DNA from: Melanocharis versteri
Taxonomy: Eukaryota; Chordata; Aves; Passeriformes; Melanocharitidae
Length of the DNA stretch: 64,000 nt
Assembly: GCA_013397845.1 (NCBI GenBank)
Contig: VZTG01002324.1
Location: 462,271-526,270 of the forward strand
Direction of reading: 5' to 3'
The notes under the pieces are model-generated. The model was not told the origin of the DNA. It saw nothing but the letters and a program-made list of their open reading frames with translations, and searched no databases. Below, piece by piece: positions 1 to 12,382 of the stretch (the first letter of the stretch is position 1; every line of letters begins with the position of its first letter). A program made the translations under genes and the position numbers.

Positions 1-122
1 GTTTGTTTTGGTTTTTTTTTTTGTTTTGTTTTGGTGTGTTGGTTTTTTGTTTGGGTTTTTTTGTTTGGTTTTTTTTTTGGTTGGTTTGGGTTTTTTGTTT
101 GTTTGATGTTTTGTTTTGTTGG
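1..122. repeat. T/G-rich low-complexity tract (TTTTG/TTTGG type)
   Basis: The first 122 bases contain only T and G apart from one A near the right end. They are irregular runs of T broken by single G or GG/GGG. It reads as a decayed TTTTG-type simple repeat. It runs off the left edge, so its full length is unknown. An apparent F/W/L-rich reading frame here is only translated low-complexity DNA. Confidence 0.9.
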
Positions 123-286
123 ATTGTAACATTTTTCTTCCCCCTAGTAAGTTCTACTCTATGGAGAATGAAACAACCCAGGCTTTATCTTTAGCCCTCT
201 GGAATCAGGGCCACATGAGTGATTGCTGGGAAAACAGTGAGGGACTTGGCTTGCATGTTTCACACAACCAGTGTTTCCCACAGATT
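123..286. other. Short unique non-coding spacer
   Basis: Ordinary mixed-composition sequence between the T/G-rich tract and the first CR1 fragment. No supported gene, RNA or regulatory element is seen. Confidence 0.6.
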
Positions 287-558
287 ACAGAATCAGAATC
301 TCCTGAGTAGTAAGGGACACTCGAGGATCATCAAGTCCAACTCCTCTCCCAGTAAAGGACATGCCAAGAACTACACCATGGGCCTTAGAGTGCTGTCCAA
401 ACATTTCTTCTACTCAGTCTGGGTGCTCTGTCCACTTCACTGTGGAGCCTATTCAACAACCCTCTGGGTGAAGAACCTTTTCCTAATATCCAACCTAAAT
501 CTCCCCCGACACAACTTCATGCTGTTTTTTTGAGTCCTGCCACTGATCACCACACAGA
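287..558 (-). mobile_element. CR1 LINE 3' fragment, antisense to + strand
   Basis: On the + strand this begins with the reverse complement of a CR1 3' end (acagaatcagaatc, a decayed CAGAATC repeat). It continues through familiar avian CR1 blocks: the 'gatcatcaagtccaactcc' block, a 'gctgtccaaacatttctt' block, and 'aagaaccttttcctaatatc' with 'caacctaaatctccc'. The element is therefore sense on the minus strand and 5'-truncated, which is normal for CR1. About 270 bp of the 3' part survive. The internal wording differs from the other copies in the window, suggesting a different CR1 subfamily. The sense-5' boundary near 558 is where the similarity fades and is approximate. Confidence 0.85.
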
Positions 559-3500
559 ATGCCTGCATGGCCACTTGCAATTGCCAGCGCTGTACTGGGT
601 GGGCTTAGAGAGCCAGAGAATAAAGGGTGGCTCACATTTTAGCACCTCTGACATGTTGAAATGTGACATGAAAGCTCACATTGCAGTTTAAGAACCAATT
701 TAGAAGCAGCAATTTTGCCTTGAATTTATGCTTAAATATTACTTTGTACAGATTATATAAACATGTTTGCATTTACTGTTCTACACAATTACATATAGAA
801 TAAAAATTGTCTATACCTGATCCTTGATCTGCATTGCTGGGTTTGATATTTCTCCTTAGTCTTGTCCATGCCAGTTTACCTAATAAAAATATTAATTTAC
901 TGCTAGCCTCAGAGCAGGTCCTGTCCTGTCCTCATACTCCAGCCAGAACACAGAGGTAGCACTGAACAGAACAAAAAAAAAAAAAAAGGAAATATAGAAT
1001 AAAAGATCTAGAAAGAGACAGGGGAAAAAAAGTGAATTTTTCTTGAGCAAAACAAGAAAAAGAGGTCAATACCTTGAAATATTTATGGAGGGCCAGTAAC
1101 TCAGGTTCCTTCAGCCCAGTAAATAAGCAGTTTGTTTATTCTGATAAAACAACAGCTTTTTATGTATATCAAACAACATATTCACAAAGCTTACAAAGAA
1201 AACTTGTAGCCTCAAAGACAAATGTTTATCTGGAACATGGAGGAAAAGAAACTCTAGAAGGTAATGATTGTGCCTCTCTATCTGCACCAGCACCTCTTGC
1301 ATAAAAACATTCTTATTTTCATCATGAGTTAAGAAACATACATATTAAAAAATATGTACACACACGTGCACACACACAAACACATACTGAATCTCATATT
1401 TTCAAGCTGAATAATGCAGCAATTTATTTTACTGTGAATGAAACTGTGGCTCATGCTTTACTTGAGATTAATTTAAAAAAAAATCCTGCACCATGAAAGG
1501 ACTGTAACTTCCTAGCTGTTGTCTTGACCTACTTGACAGGTAAATCAGGTACAGTTTTGTTCTTCCAAGGTTATCCATTTCAGGGACAGGTTTTCTATTT
1601 GGTATGCAGGCTTGCAAAACCATCCTTTGAAGATGTGGAGTTGTCTTGCTCCCTCTAGATGTTAAACTTCCTTTAAACTGTGATGAAGTTTAGGGAAAGG
1701 AGTTCTAATCACCAAAGAAATCCTTTAAAGCATTGATGTTTTCAGCTGTTAGATCACCTTGTAACAGCAGCAACGGAGAATTAAAACTCATGTCCAGTTG
1801 TGATTGAAACCTTGCTCTGCACAAACCTTAGGCCTCAATGTGACAATAACAGGAAGCAAACATTGGATTGTAGCTGTTCTTGGGTCAGCCACTGTAAAAA
1901 AAATTCTAGTGCTAATTTACTTAATGTTACAACCTAATCCATTACTGATGAAGCAATGCAAAGCTAGAAAACAAAATATTTTACTATGTGCAAGTTTCTT
2001 ATTAGAATAGAATAATCCAGCCAGAAACACTCAGACATAGTAAATATTTGCAAGTTTGTATAATATGTTTGTCTTCATAATTGGCAGAATTGATCTTGCT
2101 GAGTGCTCACTTCACAGTTCAGAATTATCCCTCATTGTCTCATATATACAGACCCCCTTCCTTTTTAGATTTGTACAGGCAAGTAGCTATTACAAAACAC
2201 AAATTCACTGCAGGTTAATTTAAAATTTAATAGAAAAGAAGGCAAGGTTTTAGGTGGGAAAAAACCCCCACATTAATTCTCAATCCTCTTTTCTGGAACT
2301 ATGCCTATTCGTCACATAGACTCAATAAATATGATAATAGCATTATATTGTTAGCATCTCAACAGACATTCTATTTTTTAAGCAACCCTCTTATGTAGAA
2401 ATCCTTAAATTTGTTCAGCATACTTGGTATCTGATCCAAGAGAAATTTAAAAATCATTTCACGAGATGTAAACTGAACAGTTTCTGTAATTTCACAGCTC
2501 ATTCAAGTTTGCTTTATGTTATGCTGCCATTTCTACCTCTGAAAAGCGAGTGTTACAACCTCGAGTGGAACGGTGGCCCTTCAAGCTTTCTGTGGGCACC
2601 GAAATCCACACAGACACAAGACAGATGTTTTAGTCTGGTCAAATGCCTTATGAGCTATTGTGCTTGTTCATCAAAACACCTGTCAAGTAATGGCAGAGGA
2701 GCGTGAGCGATGATAGAACAGACCTTTCAGGTCTATTGCACATACCAAGGGCTGTTTCAGATGTGCTCCAGCCCCTCAAGTTTCTTGCATTATGAGACAC
2801 CAGTTGAGTAAATCAAGATTATGCTCTACGGAACAGTAAAGGAAAAACTTAGGAATCAACAATTTTTTCAATTTAGATAATAGTACTGCTGACATTTCAG
2901 CATTTTTGATCTCTAGTCACCTGGGAAATGATTCTGCCCTAATTTCACTTACCTCCCCAGAGAGCTGATGTCAGAGCAGAAGGACCTGTGTGTGCTAATG
3001 GTTCGAAAGTCTTCTAGTAAGCTTCCTTTGGTGATGCATGGGCATGGTTCTTGTCAACACAAACCATCACTCCATTTCCAGAGCCAGGACACTTTGGAGC
3101 ACATAATCTATTTCACTGATGGAATACAAAGACACATAGTAACCACAAAGGTCAAATATGGCATCTACTCCAGATGATTTATAATGAAGGAAGTATTTAA
3201 CCAAATGCCATGTGAGGACAATCACTTGCTAAATTTAAGTGAAAGCCTTACAAATATTTTTAAAATACTACATGGTATGGTGAAATAATACTTTTCACTT
3301 TTTGTAGGAACTTCTAAACAATATATTTTACTCAGCTTGGTATTAAAAACTGTTTATAGTCCAAACTTCAAGAAGCCAGGTTCAAGGAGCAGCTTGTTTA
3401 CCCATCAGTATGAAGTTCAAATAATCCATTTGACCACTCAGTGAAATAAAACAGGAGCAACTCCTAAGCCAACCACAACCAATGACAGGGGTCTTAGGAG

Positions 3501-4546
3501 TGGCATCCCTCAGCTGAGCTGCTGTGACTGGCTATGTGAGGGTGGCTTATTCTTTCACTGTCCTGCAGCAAGGGGATGTGTACATAGTTGCACATCACGA
3601 ATTCTGCTTTCATCGCTCAGTTTTGTCACTTTCTGAATACTGCTGGCTATATTAAGCAGATTAATTAGGTAATTTAATTAAGACATTTCAGATGTGAATA
3701 TAAATTATGCCATTGCAATACTGCAATTCTATGGCTCTGTAACATGTTATCTTTCCTAATGCTGAGGTTTTATGGCCATCTTAAACTGAAATAAAGGTGG
3801 GCATCTGCTTAGAAGGGTATTTGCCTTCTTCTCTCCCCTGTCCTCAGGTATACTGGTCCATCCCTAATATTTGTCAAAATGAAAAGGCAGGTTACTTCAT
3901 ATCAGGCTCGATCAGGAACATGCTCAGACTGATTTATTTTTCTCACGTAGACATGCAAACCAGGCCCACGATCCATCTCCCCACATAATTCCACTAGGAC
4001 AGCTCTGGGTACAGAGAAGGATGAAAAAGTCAGCGTAAGGAATAGAAACAGCCCTGTTATGCATTGGTAAGAGTTTCCATGATCATCCCACTGCAGCCCA
4101 GGACATCAAAGGTGGAGCTACTACTGCTACTATCTCTAAAATTATCTGCTTTTCACTGGCAAAGAAATACAACACTTATAGTGCAAAAAGCTTAGAATTT
4201 CATTTCAAAGTATAATTAACTAAGCAATTCACAACAACTGTTTCGTTGTTCTGTACTCACCGCTCAATAATTAGCACTTAAAAAAAAATAATGGTTCTTT
4301 AATGTGGACTCCTGACAGCAAAAGTACAGGGGAACTAACATATGAAGTTGTCCTTGGCCTTACTGATTTCCCTGGCAAAATATAGAGTGTAGGCTTAAGT
4401 GATCATGAAGGGGAGCTGAAAAGAAGCCTACACATAAAAGAGAACAAGCATAACACGAAAAACTACTGGAAAGAGCTTACAACACTGTTCCATGGCTGAG
4501 ACTCACCACAGGAGAGCTACTTTTCAGGTGTAAAATACTTACATGC
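559..4546. other. Unique AT-rich non-coding sequence
   Basis: No gene is supported. Content seen: a 15-A run at 973-987; an AC-rich patch around 1355-1385 next to a small hairpin at 1339-1358 (tacatatt/aatatgta around AAAA); an inverted repeat ctcctaag/cttaggag at 3461-3468 and 3493-3500; and two TAATTA-type motifs in inverted arrangement at 3661-3681. All open frames here are under 80 codons, and none resembles a protein I know. Confidence 0.6.
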
Positions 4547-4745
4547 TAAAGAAAAGAAAGAAAACAACATAGAGAGAAGGATAAGCAAAAGGAGGAAGAT
4601 GTGAGAATGTGAGAGAAAGTGAGTAATAAGGAATAAAGGCAGTGCAGGAAGTGAAATGGCAAAGTGAGAAGCAGTGGAAAAAAGTGATGGGTTGTAACTC
4701 TGTAGTATCATGTAATGGAATAAAGATGGAAAGAAAAAGGAATTT
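4547..4745 (+). repeat. Purine-rich (GA-rich) tract
   Basis: Roughly 200 bp in which the + strand is strongly biased to A and G, with few C and scattered T, in an irregular gaaaag/gagaga/aaggagg wording. There is no fixed repeat unit, so it is best described as polypurine low-complexity DNA. An 83-residue S/F/L-rich frame on the minus strand across it is a compositional by-product. Confidence 0.7.
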
Positions 4746-6659
4746 TTAAAGCTTGCAATTAAAACCAATGCATAAATTTACTTTCTATTTGAGATGCAAA
4801 TGATTGCTTAGGCCTAGTTTTCTATTAGATGTTGTTATGTGAAACCATATTTCCTTTGTATTTTTTTGGTACTTATTTTTGATGTTTTCTTAAATTATTT
4901 TCTATTTTTATAATAATATTTATATATCATGTAAATGCTTATCATGTATATCTAAAGCAACCAATAGAGATAATGACTAAGAGCTACTTAAATTTTCTGA
5001 TATTTAACAGTGCATGTAATGCAGAGGCTTTTTATAATGCTGATAAATTTCTTTGACCTACTGCTGAAATCTGAATAAACATATAATTATGGGCTTTAAA
5101 ATGGGGTTTTTATGTATAGTGGCACATTAGGACCTGATGTGGTAGGCTTTAAGTATCCCATTAGAAAATCTTTCAGCTTGCAGACAATCCCAGCTATTGT
5201 GGGGTCACTGAGGGTTAGCGACATATTCCTAAAATGAATGGGAGTTTTATCATTGATTTAACAGAATCGGCAAAGACATTTTGCTTTTTCATTTTCTAAT
5301 AGTTCTTCTGGACAGCATACTGTATGAACAGAAGTCTCAATCCTATTGGAAATCTATCTCCGGGACAGTAAAGCCAACACTTACATGGATTTCTGCTCCC
5401 AGAAGCACTGGGAACACAGTGTGATCCATGTCCAAAATTTCTCCACATCTTTTGCCTCAGACAAACACATGGGTGAATTCAGTGAAAGAAAGAAAATCAG
5501 AAGATCAAATTCCTTTAGGAACAGGTACTAGCAGAAAGCATTTCTGCTTCCAAGCAAGTAATCAAAGCACCTCAGTCACTTCAAACAGCCAAGGCGTGAT
5601 GGCATCCACTTCCAAGTTATCCAAGGGTAGGAAAATGTACATAACACTCATGAAATCACTTTGAGCCATATATTAATTAGTAGCCATCTGATATTTTAGG
5701 AATCATAAAAAGAAATTGGTCAGTTTTGGTAAATGAGTTCATTACAACTTACAACTATATATTGGGGACAAGTATAATTTTATTAGATCTTGTTTTTCTG
5801 ACATCTTACAGCCCCCTGAAATTGCAAAAAGAAATAGTAGGTAAGAATATGCTTGCACTAAACCAGTGAAATTGTAGTCCAATTTGTATTTTAATAGCTA
5901 TCCTGTTGTTAACTTTTATACTTTTATGATTCTGACAGATTTTATCTATAATAGCATAACATGGCATACAAATAATATACAATAAAATATTAAATTGCTG
6001 CATACTATAACATAAATGCTATTCTTGGGAAATTGATTCAAAATCTGTGGTTATGATTAGATGTGCTTTGCAGACCCAAGGCAAAGGGATGTTTTTTTTA
6101 CTAGAGAATATGAGAGGTGATCTGCAGGGTTAGCTGGCAGTGTGGCAGAACAGGGACACAGCAGTAGTGTTTACTCAGAAAAGGCTATTACACACTTAAA
6201 AGGTCATGAAGGGGATTGATATGGAATAACAAACGTTCACTTACTCATTTACTTCATTGTCACTTCAGAAATAAGCCTTAGCAGGTAAACACAGTCGAAT
6301 TTCCTACAGAAGCCACTAAAGTATGCATTAAAACATGGAGAAACGGTGGAGAATAGGAATGGATTGGAACAAGAGACACCAGAATATTTACGTGTTTTAC
6401 CAAAATAGGAGCTTTGACAGAAAAGACAGATAAAAATCTGATTGAATCCTGAATCTAAGCTCACTGACAGCCTCAGGGTGGGTTTTACCTGACCCATGTG
6501 TGAGATAAACAGGGACTGCTCGTACAGCCTCCTCTTCCAAAATGAAGCACTTTCTGATATGGACTTGTTGGCAGTCAGACTTTTGGTACCCAGAGCTGAA
6601 GGGTGCCAGATTCTGGCATATACCTTTTCATCTTTTACAATCCATATATTAATGATCTT
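4746..6659. other. Unique AT-rich non-coding sequence
   Basis: AT-rich unique sequence with several T- or A-rich patches (for example around 4858-4930). I see no gene, RNA or recognisable transposable element. Confidence 0.6.
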
Positions 6660-6815
6660 CTATTTTATTAATTACATTATGTTACATTTTTATATTATAT
6701 TAATTATATCATGTCATATTATTTATATTATTTATATTATATTATATTATATTATTTATATTGTTTATATTATATTATGTTATATTATTTATATTATATT
6801 ACATTTTTATGTATT
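6660..6815. repeat. ATATT/TTATAT-rich AT microsatellite-like tract
   Basis: About 155 bp almost free of G and C, built from overlapping tatatta, atatt and tttatatta units. A 122-codon frame starting at 6496 runs through it and gives an I/Y-rich tail; that frame is explained by the repeat and is not a gene. The tract is a likely DNA-unwinding or matrix-attachment type sequence, but that is inference from base composition only. Confidence 0.85.
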
Positions 6816-9789
6816 TTTGCGATACATATATATTGGATTGCAACCTGCCTTGTTAAGCCCATAACAATTCGCCATATCATCCCTTAGCTATGGTTAAAAC
6901 AAATGATTAATTTGACATTCTCCCAGAAAAAAACTGATTTGTCAGAATAAGAGACTCAAAATGCATAGTAAACAAATCCAGGAAATCTAGCAGGAAATCC
7001 ATAATTCCATGGATTTTGAATGTTGATTTGCAAAATGTACTTGTGCTTTTTAAAATAATGTTAGATTTACTTATTTCTATCTTCTAATTTAAGATCCTGG
7101 GAGATAAAGTTGATCCTTCTGGACACTGTAACAACTAATAGCATCCAACTCCTGTACAATAATTTGCTTGGTCATAAACCTGACCATTGTTTTGGACACC
7201 GTGAGAAAAATGTGTTAATAAAGAAACTTTCAGAAGCCACATATATTTATTTAAAGACCTTTGTTTGAACTGTTAACAAATTTGAGAAGTACTATGTGTG
7301 TACCAGCTGTGTTTTATTCAAGGGGGTGATGATCACCGGCTCTTGTCAAAATATATCTTAAAGACACTCTATGTAATAGAAGGTAAAGACGACTGAAAAA
7401 TAAATCAGCTTTAGAAATTTTCTGTGGTACCCTTATCCTTGAACTGAAATTTGGTAAAAATTTTGGAGTAGGCAGACATCAGAAATATAAAACAGATGCA
7501 TGACAGTAATCTGACAAAGGGGAGTTATCTATTGTGCACTTCATCATCATTAAAGAGATACTGTAAAACCTTTTAAACAAGTGGTTCTTGAACAGTTTAC
7601 AACATTTGCTATTGGATACTAGTGATTTCACTGTGCAGCTTACTTAAAGAATGGGGAATCTTGTGAAAGAAAGTCAACTTTTTTCCCAGTTTGAAGAAAG
7701 TGATGGTAGGTGTTTATATGGCAGGATTAATCACAGATGATTTGCTCAGAATACAAAATGAAATGAACAGTTTTCCTTGGACTACATTTCATACTACTTA
7801 CCTTTGCTTTATATTTGAAAGATGAAAGTTTTCCAAGCAAAACTTTTGTTGCTCAATGTCTTTCGGGATGCCTTTAATATTATTGTCTAATTTAGAATAG
7901 GATAATTCACCCTTTTTTTCAGCATCTATGGAACATCTTTAAAAGTCAGTACAGTATCTGCTTGTCTGTGCATGCAAACAGAAATAACTATCTGGGGAAC
8001 ATAATCATGGCAAAAGGTCATGTTTGCCCTTTATTTGAAATACTTTTAGACTATCAAGTGGTTTAGAAGTCACTCAATCAATACCAGAAGTCAAGGAAAG
8101 CAGTTTGTTCTATCAACACGAAGATATTTTGAGTTTTATAAGATGGAATGCTGTTTCCTTCTGCATTTTAATTGAGATTTCATAAAATCACAGTTTTAGT
8201 GTATCTGGGAAGGGTATTTAAGTTGCACTACACTGCAACAGCCCCCTGAGACACAAATGTTTTAAAAATATGAAAGACCCACATGAGGCTCCTTCTCTTC
8301 TTCTTTCCCTTTCTGTCTTCAAAAGGCAAATCATCATGAAAGTTGAGCCTATAAACACATCCATATACATGTAAAAACAGTAAGGGAGTCCTGAGAGACA
8401 TAAATTTAACCCATACGTACCATGGATCAGTTTTAATTTTCATGCTGTGTGTTTTATTAGCACAAGAGGATCTTTAAGTCTGGATATGAACACACATTGC
8501 AGGCACATTTCCTATAGACAAATGATTTTGTACAAAAACAGAGGTGGTTTAAAATAAAGAAGTCTGTCTGAGGTTCAGACATTTCGGAATAGATATTTTC
8601 AAAGTATTTTACTGTATAGTTCATCTGAATTATTTTAATTTAAACAATTTAAAAAATTTGTTGTTATTTACAACCTATTGTCTAGTAAAAAATCCCGTAA
8701 ACCAGTTTGTTTTCACGTAATTATGCTGAAAACTCCCCTATAAAACAGATCCCCAAATCTGCTTGCATCTTTGGATTAAAAAAAAGCCAAACAATCAACA
8801 AAAAAAAACCAAGACAAGTCAAAAATAACACATGAGGGACTGATCAAAATCATACCATACAAGACTGTATGAACATGGAAAAGTTGATAATAATGAAGTA
8901 TTAAAATAGCATTGCTTTTGGTAAATTCCACATACCTCTTTTCAATCTAACAATTGAAAATTGTCACTTAAATAATGAAATGGAAGGTTAATATGTCTTG
9001 AAGCTGTAGAAGGAGCATGAGTCCAGAGAGACCAGCGTTAATACAAGCTACCAGAGTTTGTGAACCGTGAATGATTAGCTGAGTGAATTATGAGTGCAAA
9101 CTGCAAAATATAGTTAATATGGGGAGATGGGCTACAAGAATATGGAGAATTGAGTCCATGTCTAAGGTGCTGCACTTTAGTTGAGACTGAATTTCTGGAA
9201 AAACAGTGCTGCACTGAATTTCGATGCACTCTAAAAATCAACGACTTTAATTACTCAAGGAACCCTAATAATTATTAAAACCCAGTTCTTTCATTATGCC
9301 TCTCCAGTCCTTTTCTTTTTAAGAAAAGAGGAAAAAAAAAATCAAAATATCTGTAATGTTATGCTAAGAAATATGTGTATTCAAATGAAAAATAACTCCG
9401 TTAGAAAAAAATGTAAATGTTCAGCTTGGGTGAGCATTTTCTTAAATAGTCATTATCTCAAAATTAGTATAAAGTCTGAAAAACTAAAATAGCTTATTAA
9501 TGGACTGAGGCTCCTTAAACTTTTTCATAATGTGAGTCAGGTGTATAGAATCTTTTGAAAAACCTCACTAAGTAACTATCTGCATCTTTCGGTACTTAAA
9601 TGTCTTTCCCTATTGTACTCTTGTCAATTGATTTCAATTAGGGCGCTAGGATTTAGAAATAATATAATTTCTTCACAGATATAAGAACAGTCTTAGGCAC
9701 AGTCTCTCAGTCGACAAGGTCCACAGCGGCAGGGCTACATCCTGTGCCTGGGTAGACACTGCCATGGATACTGCACACAGAGCATTCTG
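6816..9789. other. Unique AT-rich non-coding sequence
   Basis: No gene is supported; frames are at most about 70 codons. A-rich patches occur at about 8775-8812 and 9320-9345. No recognisable mobile element was found until the CR1 fragment that follows. Confidence 0.6.
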
Positions 9790-9904
9790 CTGGACAGGGT
9801 GCTGGGCCATCTTGTCTAGACTCTGCTTTTGACAAGAAAATTGGGACCAGATTACCCTTGAGAGCTCCTTCCAACCTGGTATTCCATGATTCAATGATTC
9901 TATG
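9790..9904 (+). mobile_element. CR1 LINE 3' end, + strand
   Basis: The right end reads 'gctccttccaacctgg' followed by 'tattccatgattcaatgattctatga'-type terminal repeats. This is the CR1 3' signature in sense orientation. Upstream, 'gggaccagattaccc' corresponds to the 'ggaccagatgatc' block common near CR1 3' ends. The left boundary is uncertain: sequence back to about 9697 may belong to the same insertion but is too diverged for me to assign. No coding potential remains. Confidence 0.75.
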
Positions 9905-12249
9905 AAAAGATTGTTTCAAATATACTTCAAGATACATGAGAATTTAGTGGGTAAAATCTAACTTTTAGTGAGAGAACCTACTGCAGGTTGCGAAGTTGGT
10001 GTTTCACTTCTATGCAGCTTTTTAAGTTGGGGGGCCCAGTTTCACAAAAGGGAAAGTCGAGAAGATCCTTATAATTGTTGTTGTTTTGAAAGTGTAAAGG
10101 GATATGAAGCAAAGAGCAAAGGGCAAAGCTGAAGAATGGGTCCTGGTGGTATTCCCCAGATGTTCTACAGGTGATAGGAGCTACTGCATTAGCTGGGAAC
10201 AAAGCACTGAGAGGATGGGAAGCAATCCATGGTTCTTCCCCCTCATAAAGGGGTAGCACCATCCATGTGCCATGGAGGAACCATGGTATCATTATTTGGG
10301 CTCAGAAGAGATTTCAGAGCTCAGTGGATCCTAACACCTGAGCAACAGCTTCATTCCAACGATACTGCGAAAATTACTGGCAGGAATAGGCTCTTCTGCA
10401 CTTTATGAGGAAAATTCACTTTATCTCTACTTTTTTTCTTTTCCTATTTTTCTAACTTTCCTGAAAAAAAACAACATTCCCAATTTTTAACTCCTATCTA
10501 ACGTTTCATCCTTAAGGATTTCATACTTGTAAACAAAACGACTGAAAGCTGACAGTTGGAAATGTCATGTCTGCTGTCAACCATTCATGAATAATTGACA
10601 CCAAGATTACCCAGGGAAAGCTGCAATTATCCTGACTCATTAACATATGAACTAAGCCTGGTTTTGTTCTGTAGTTGTAGGATTTTCCTTTAACTCCTTG
10701 ATGTAGAAGGTAAAAAAACCCCAGCGGGAGTTTGCTATACAAAGAATAAGTCTGAATGAATAAACAAAACCTCAGAACTATGAAGACATATTAGAATTTC
10801 AAGTAGTGTTTTGTTTAATCTTGTATACACCGTTTTGCTACTCTGCTATTTTACAGGGGATATCACCGTGACAGATTTGTGTGCTCGCCTAAGGCTTGGA
10901 GAACAGCTCTTTGCAAATAGAGGTGTCAATGGGAAGATCTTCTTACCCACGTTCATATTTTCATACCCATCCACCTGAAGGTGTCTACTCAGAAAGCTGA
11001 AATAGTTTGTGATCAATCAGAACTCAAGCAAGCTACGTTTCCTGGGTGACAACAGCATTAACAGAGGAAATTTTTTTTTTTTTTTTAAGAAGTCTTAACT
11101 TGATTTTAGGACTAAGTTTAGTAAATCAGCATTAACCACTGAAACAAGCAGGCAAAGGAAGTAGTCAGGAATTTCACAAGCCAGGAAAAGCATGTAAAGA
11201 AACAAATTCACAATATTTACAAAGAGAATGGAAATTACTAACTGTTGCTCCCAAGCATGTTAAATGCTTTCTCTCAACCTGTAGAATAGGACAGACTCAA
11301 AATCTTTTAGCTGCTGTGAAAAGTTGTAGGGCAGCCTTGTGGTTTAGGATAGGATCTGAATTAAAAGCTTTTTTCTTGAAAAAAAGCCCTTTGAACTGCA
11401 AGTTGAAACCATGAAGTAACCCCACAAGTAATTACCATTTTGGATGCTCCTCACTGCTGATCCTATTGCCATTAGAAGCACAGCTTGTACTGGAGGCCAT
11501 CATATCAATCTAGAGTTGAATTATAACTTCTTTGGTATAATGAGCTCCCTTTGACAGCTGCACACAGTCAAAGTCATTGTTCAGAAATGATAACCAAGCT
11601 ATTGCCTCTCAAGTGTAATACACTTCATTAAAATGCAAGTCATTTCTTAAAACACACATTCACTGAACTCCAACCCCTCATAAATCTTGTAACGTTTCGT
11701 TTCTTGTTCACAGCTCTGAAATCTTTAAATCTGGGCCTCTGGTAACTTTCTGCATAACCTTAAAACACGTATAAATTTCCCACTTCAGTATTTTTCTTCC
11801 TTTCTGTACAACAATTACAAGAGAAAATGACAAATAGTTTGGAATCTCTTGCCTATATGATCTTTGCAGCACACCTTTCAAAAGCAATTACTTAGACACT
11901 GGGTCTTCTCATGCTGTTGAAGACTTCCTGACATCCACCCAAATTTCCCATACTTTAATTCCATATCTTTGTTCTGGGTGATAATATCTTGGGAAAAAAT
12001 ATTTTTTTTTCTAGGTTTATAGATAATTTCTTTTATGTGGCCCTTATATGATCTTCATTCCCCCTTAGTCAATCCAACACTCTCCATCCCAATGCAAACA
12101 GAGAAAATATATAAAAGTTCCCTATGTGTGTAAAGGAGAATAAGGGAATTATGAAGAAACCGAGGCCAGTTCCTGAAGTTTCCTCTCTGTTTTTCTAAAT
12201 ACAGTATTTGAAACTTACTGACAAAAAAATACCAATGGCTATGACAGAT
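9905..12249. other. Unique non-coding sequence with a 16-T run
   Basis: No gene is supported. Points seen: a T16 run at 11071-11086, and a short exon-like segment at 10857-10922 (acceptor-like tttacag before it, AG|GTG after it, open in one frame, 66 nt). I do not call the segment because no protein similarity is recognised. The rest is unremarkable AT-rich sequence. Confidence 0.55.
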
Positions 12250-12382
12250 GTGTCCAAGGCCAGACTGCTTGGGGCTCTGAGCAGCCTGGTCTGGTGGGAA
12301 GTCCCTACTAACAGCGGGGGAGTTGGAACAAGGTGATCTTTAAGGTCCCTTCAGACCCAAACCATTCTATGACTCTGTGATA
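12250..12382 (+). mobile_element. CR1 LINE 3' end, + strand
   Basis: Classical CR1 3' sequence in sense orientation: 'gggctctgagcagcctgg', then 'aggtgatctttaaggtccct', then 'cccaaaccattctatgactc' with a final decayed terminal repeat (tctgtgat). About 130 bp remain, so the copy is heavily 5'-truncated. Substitutions in the terminal repeats show that it is not a recent insertion. No open frame of the element remains. Confidence 0.9.

Noticed and set aside
3..194. An F/W-rich 63-codon frame at the left edge that mimics a membrane peptide
   Set aside because: It is translated T/G low-complexity DNA.
6496..6864. A 122-codon + frame ending in an I/Y-rich repetitive tail
   Set aside because: The tail is the translated ATATT-rich tract, and the first part matches nothing.
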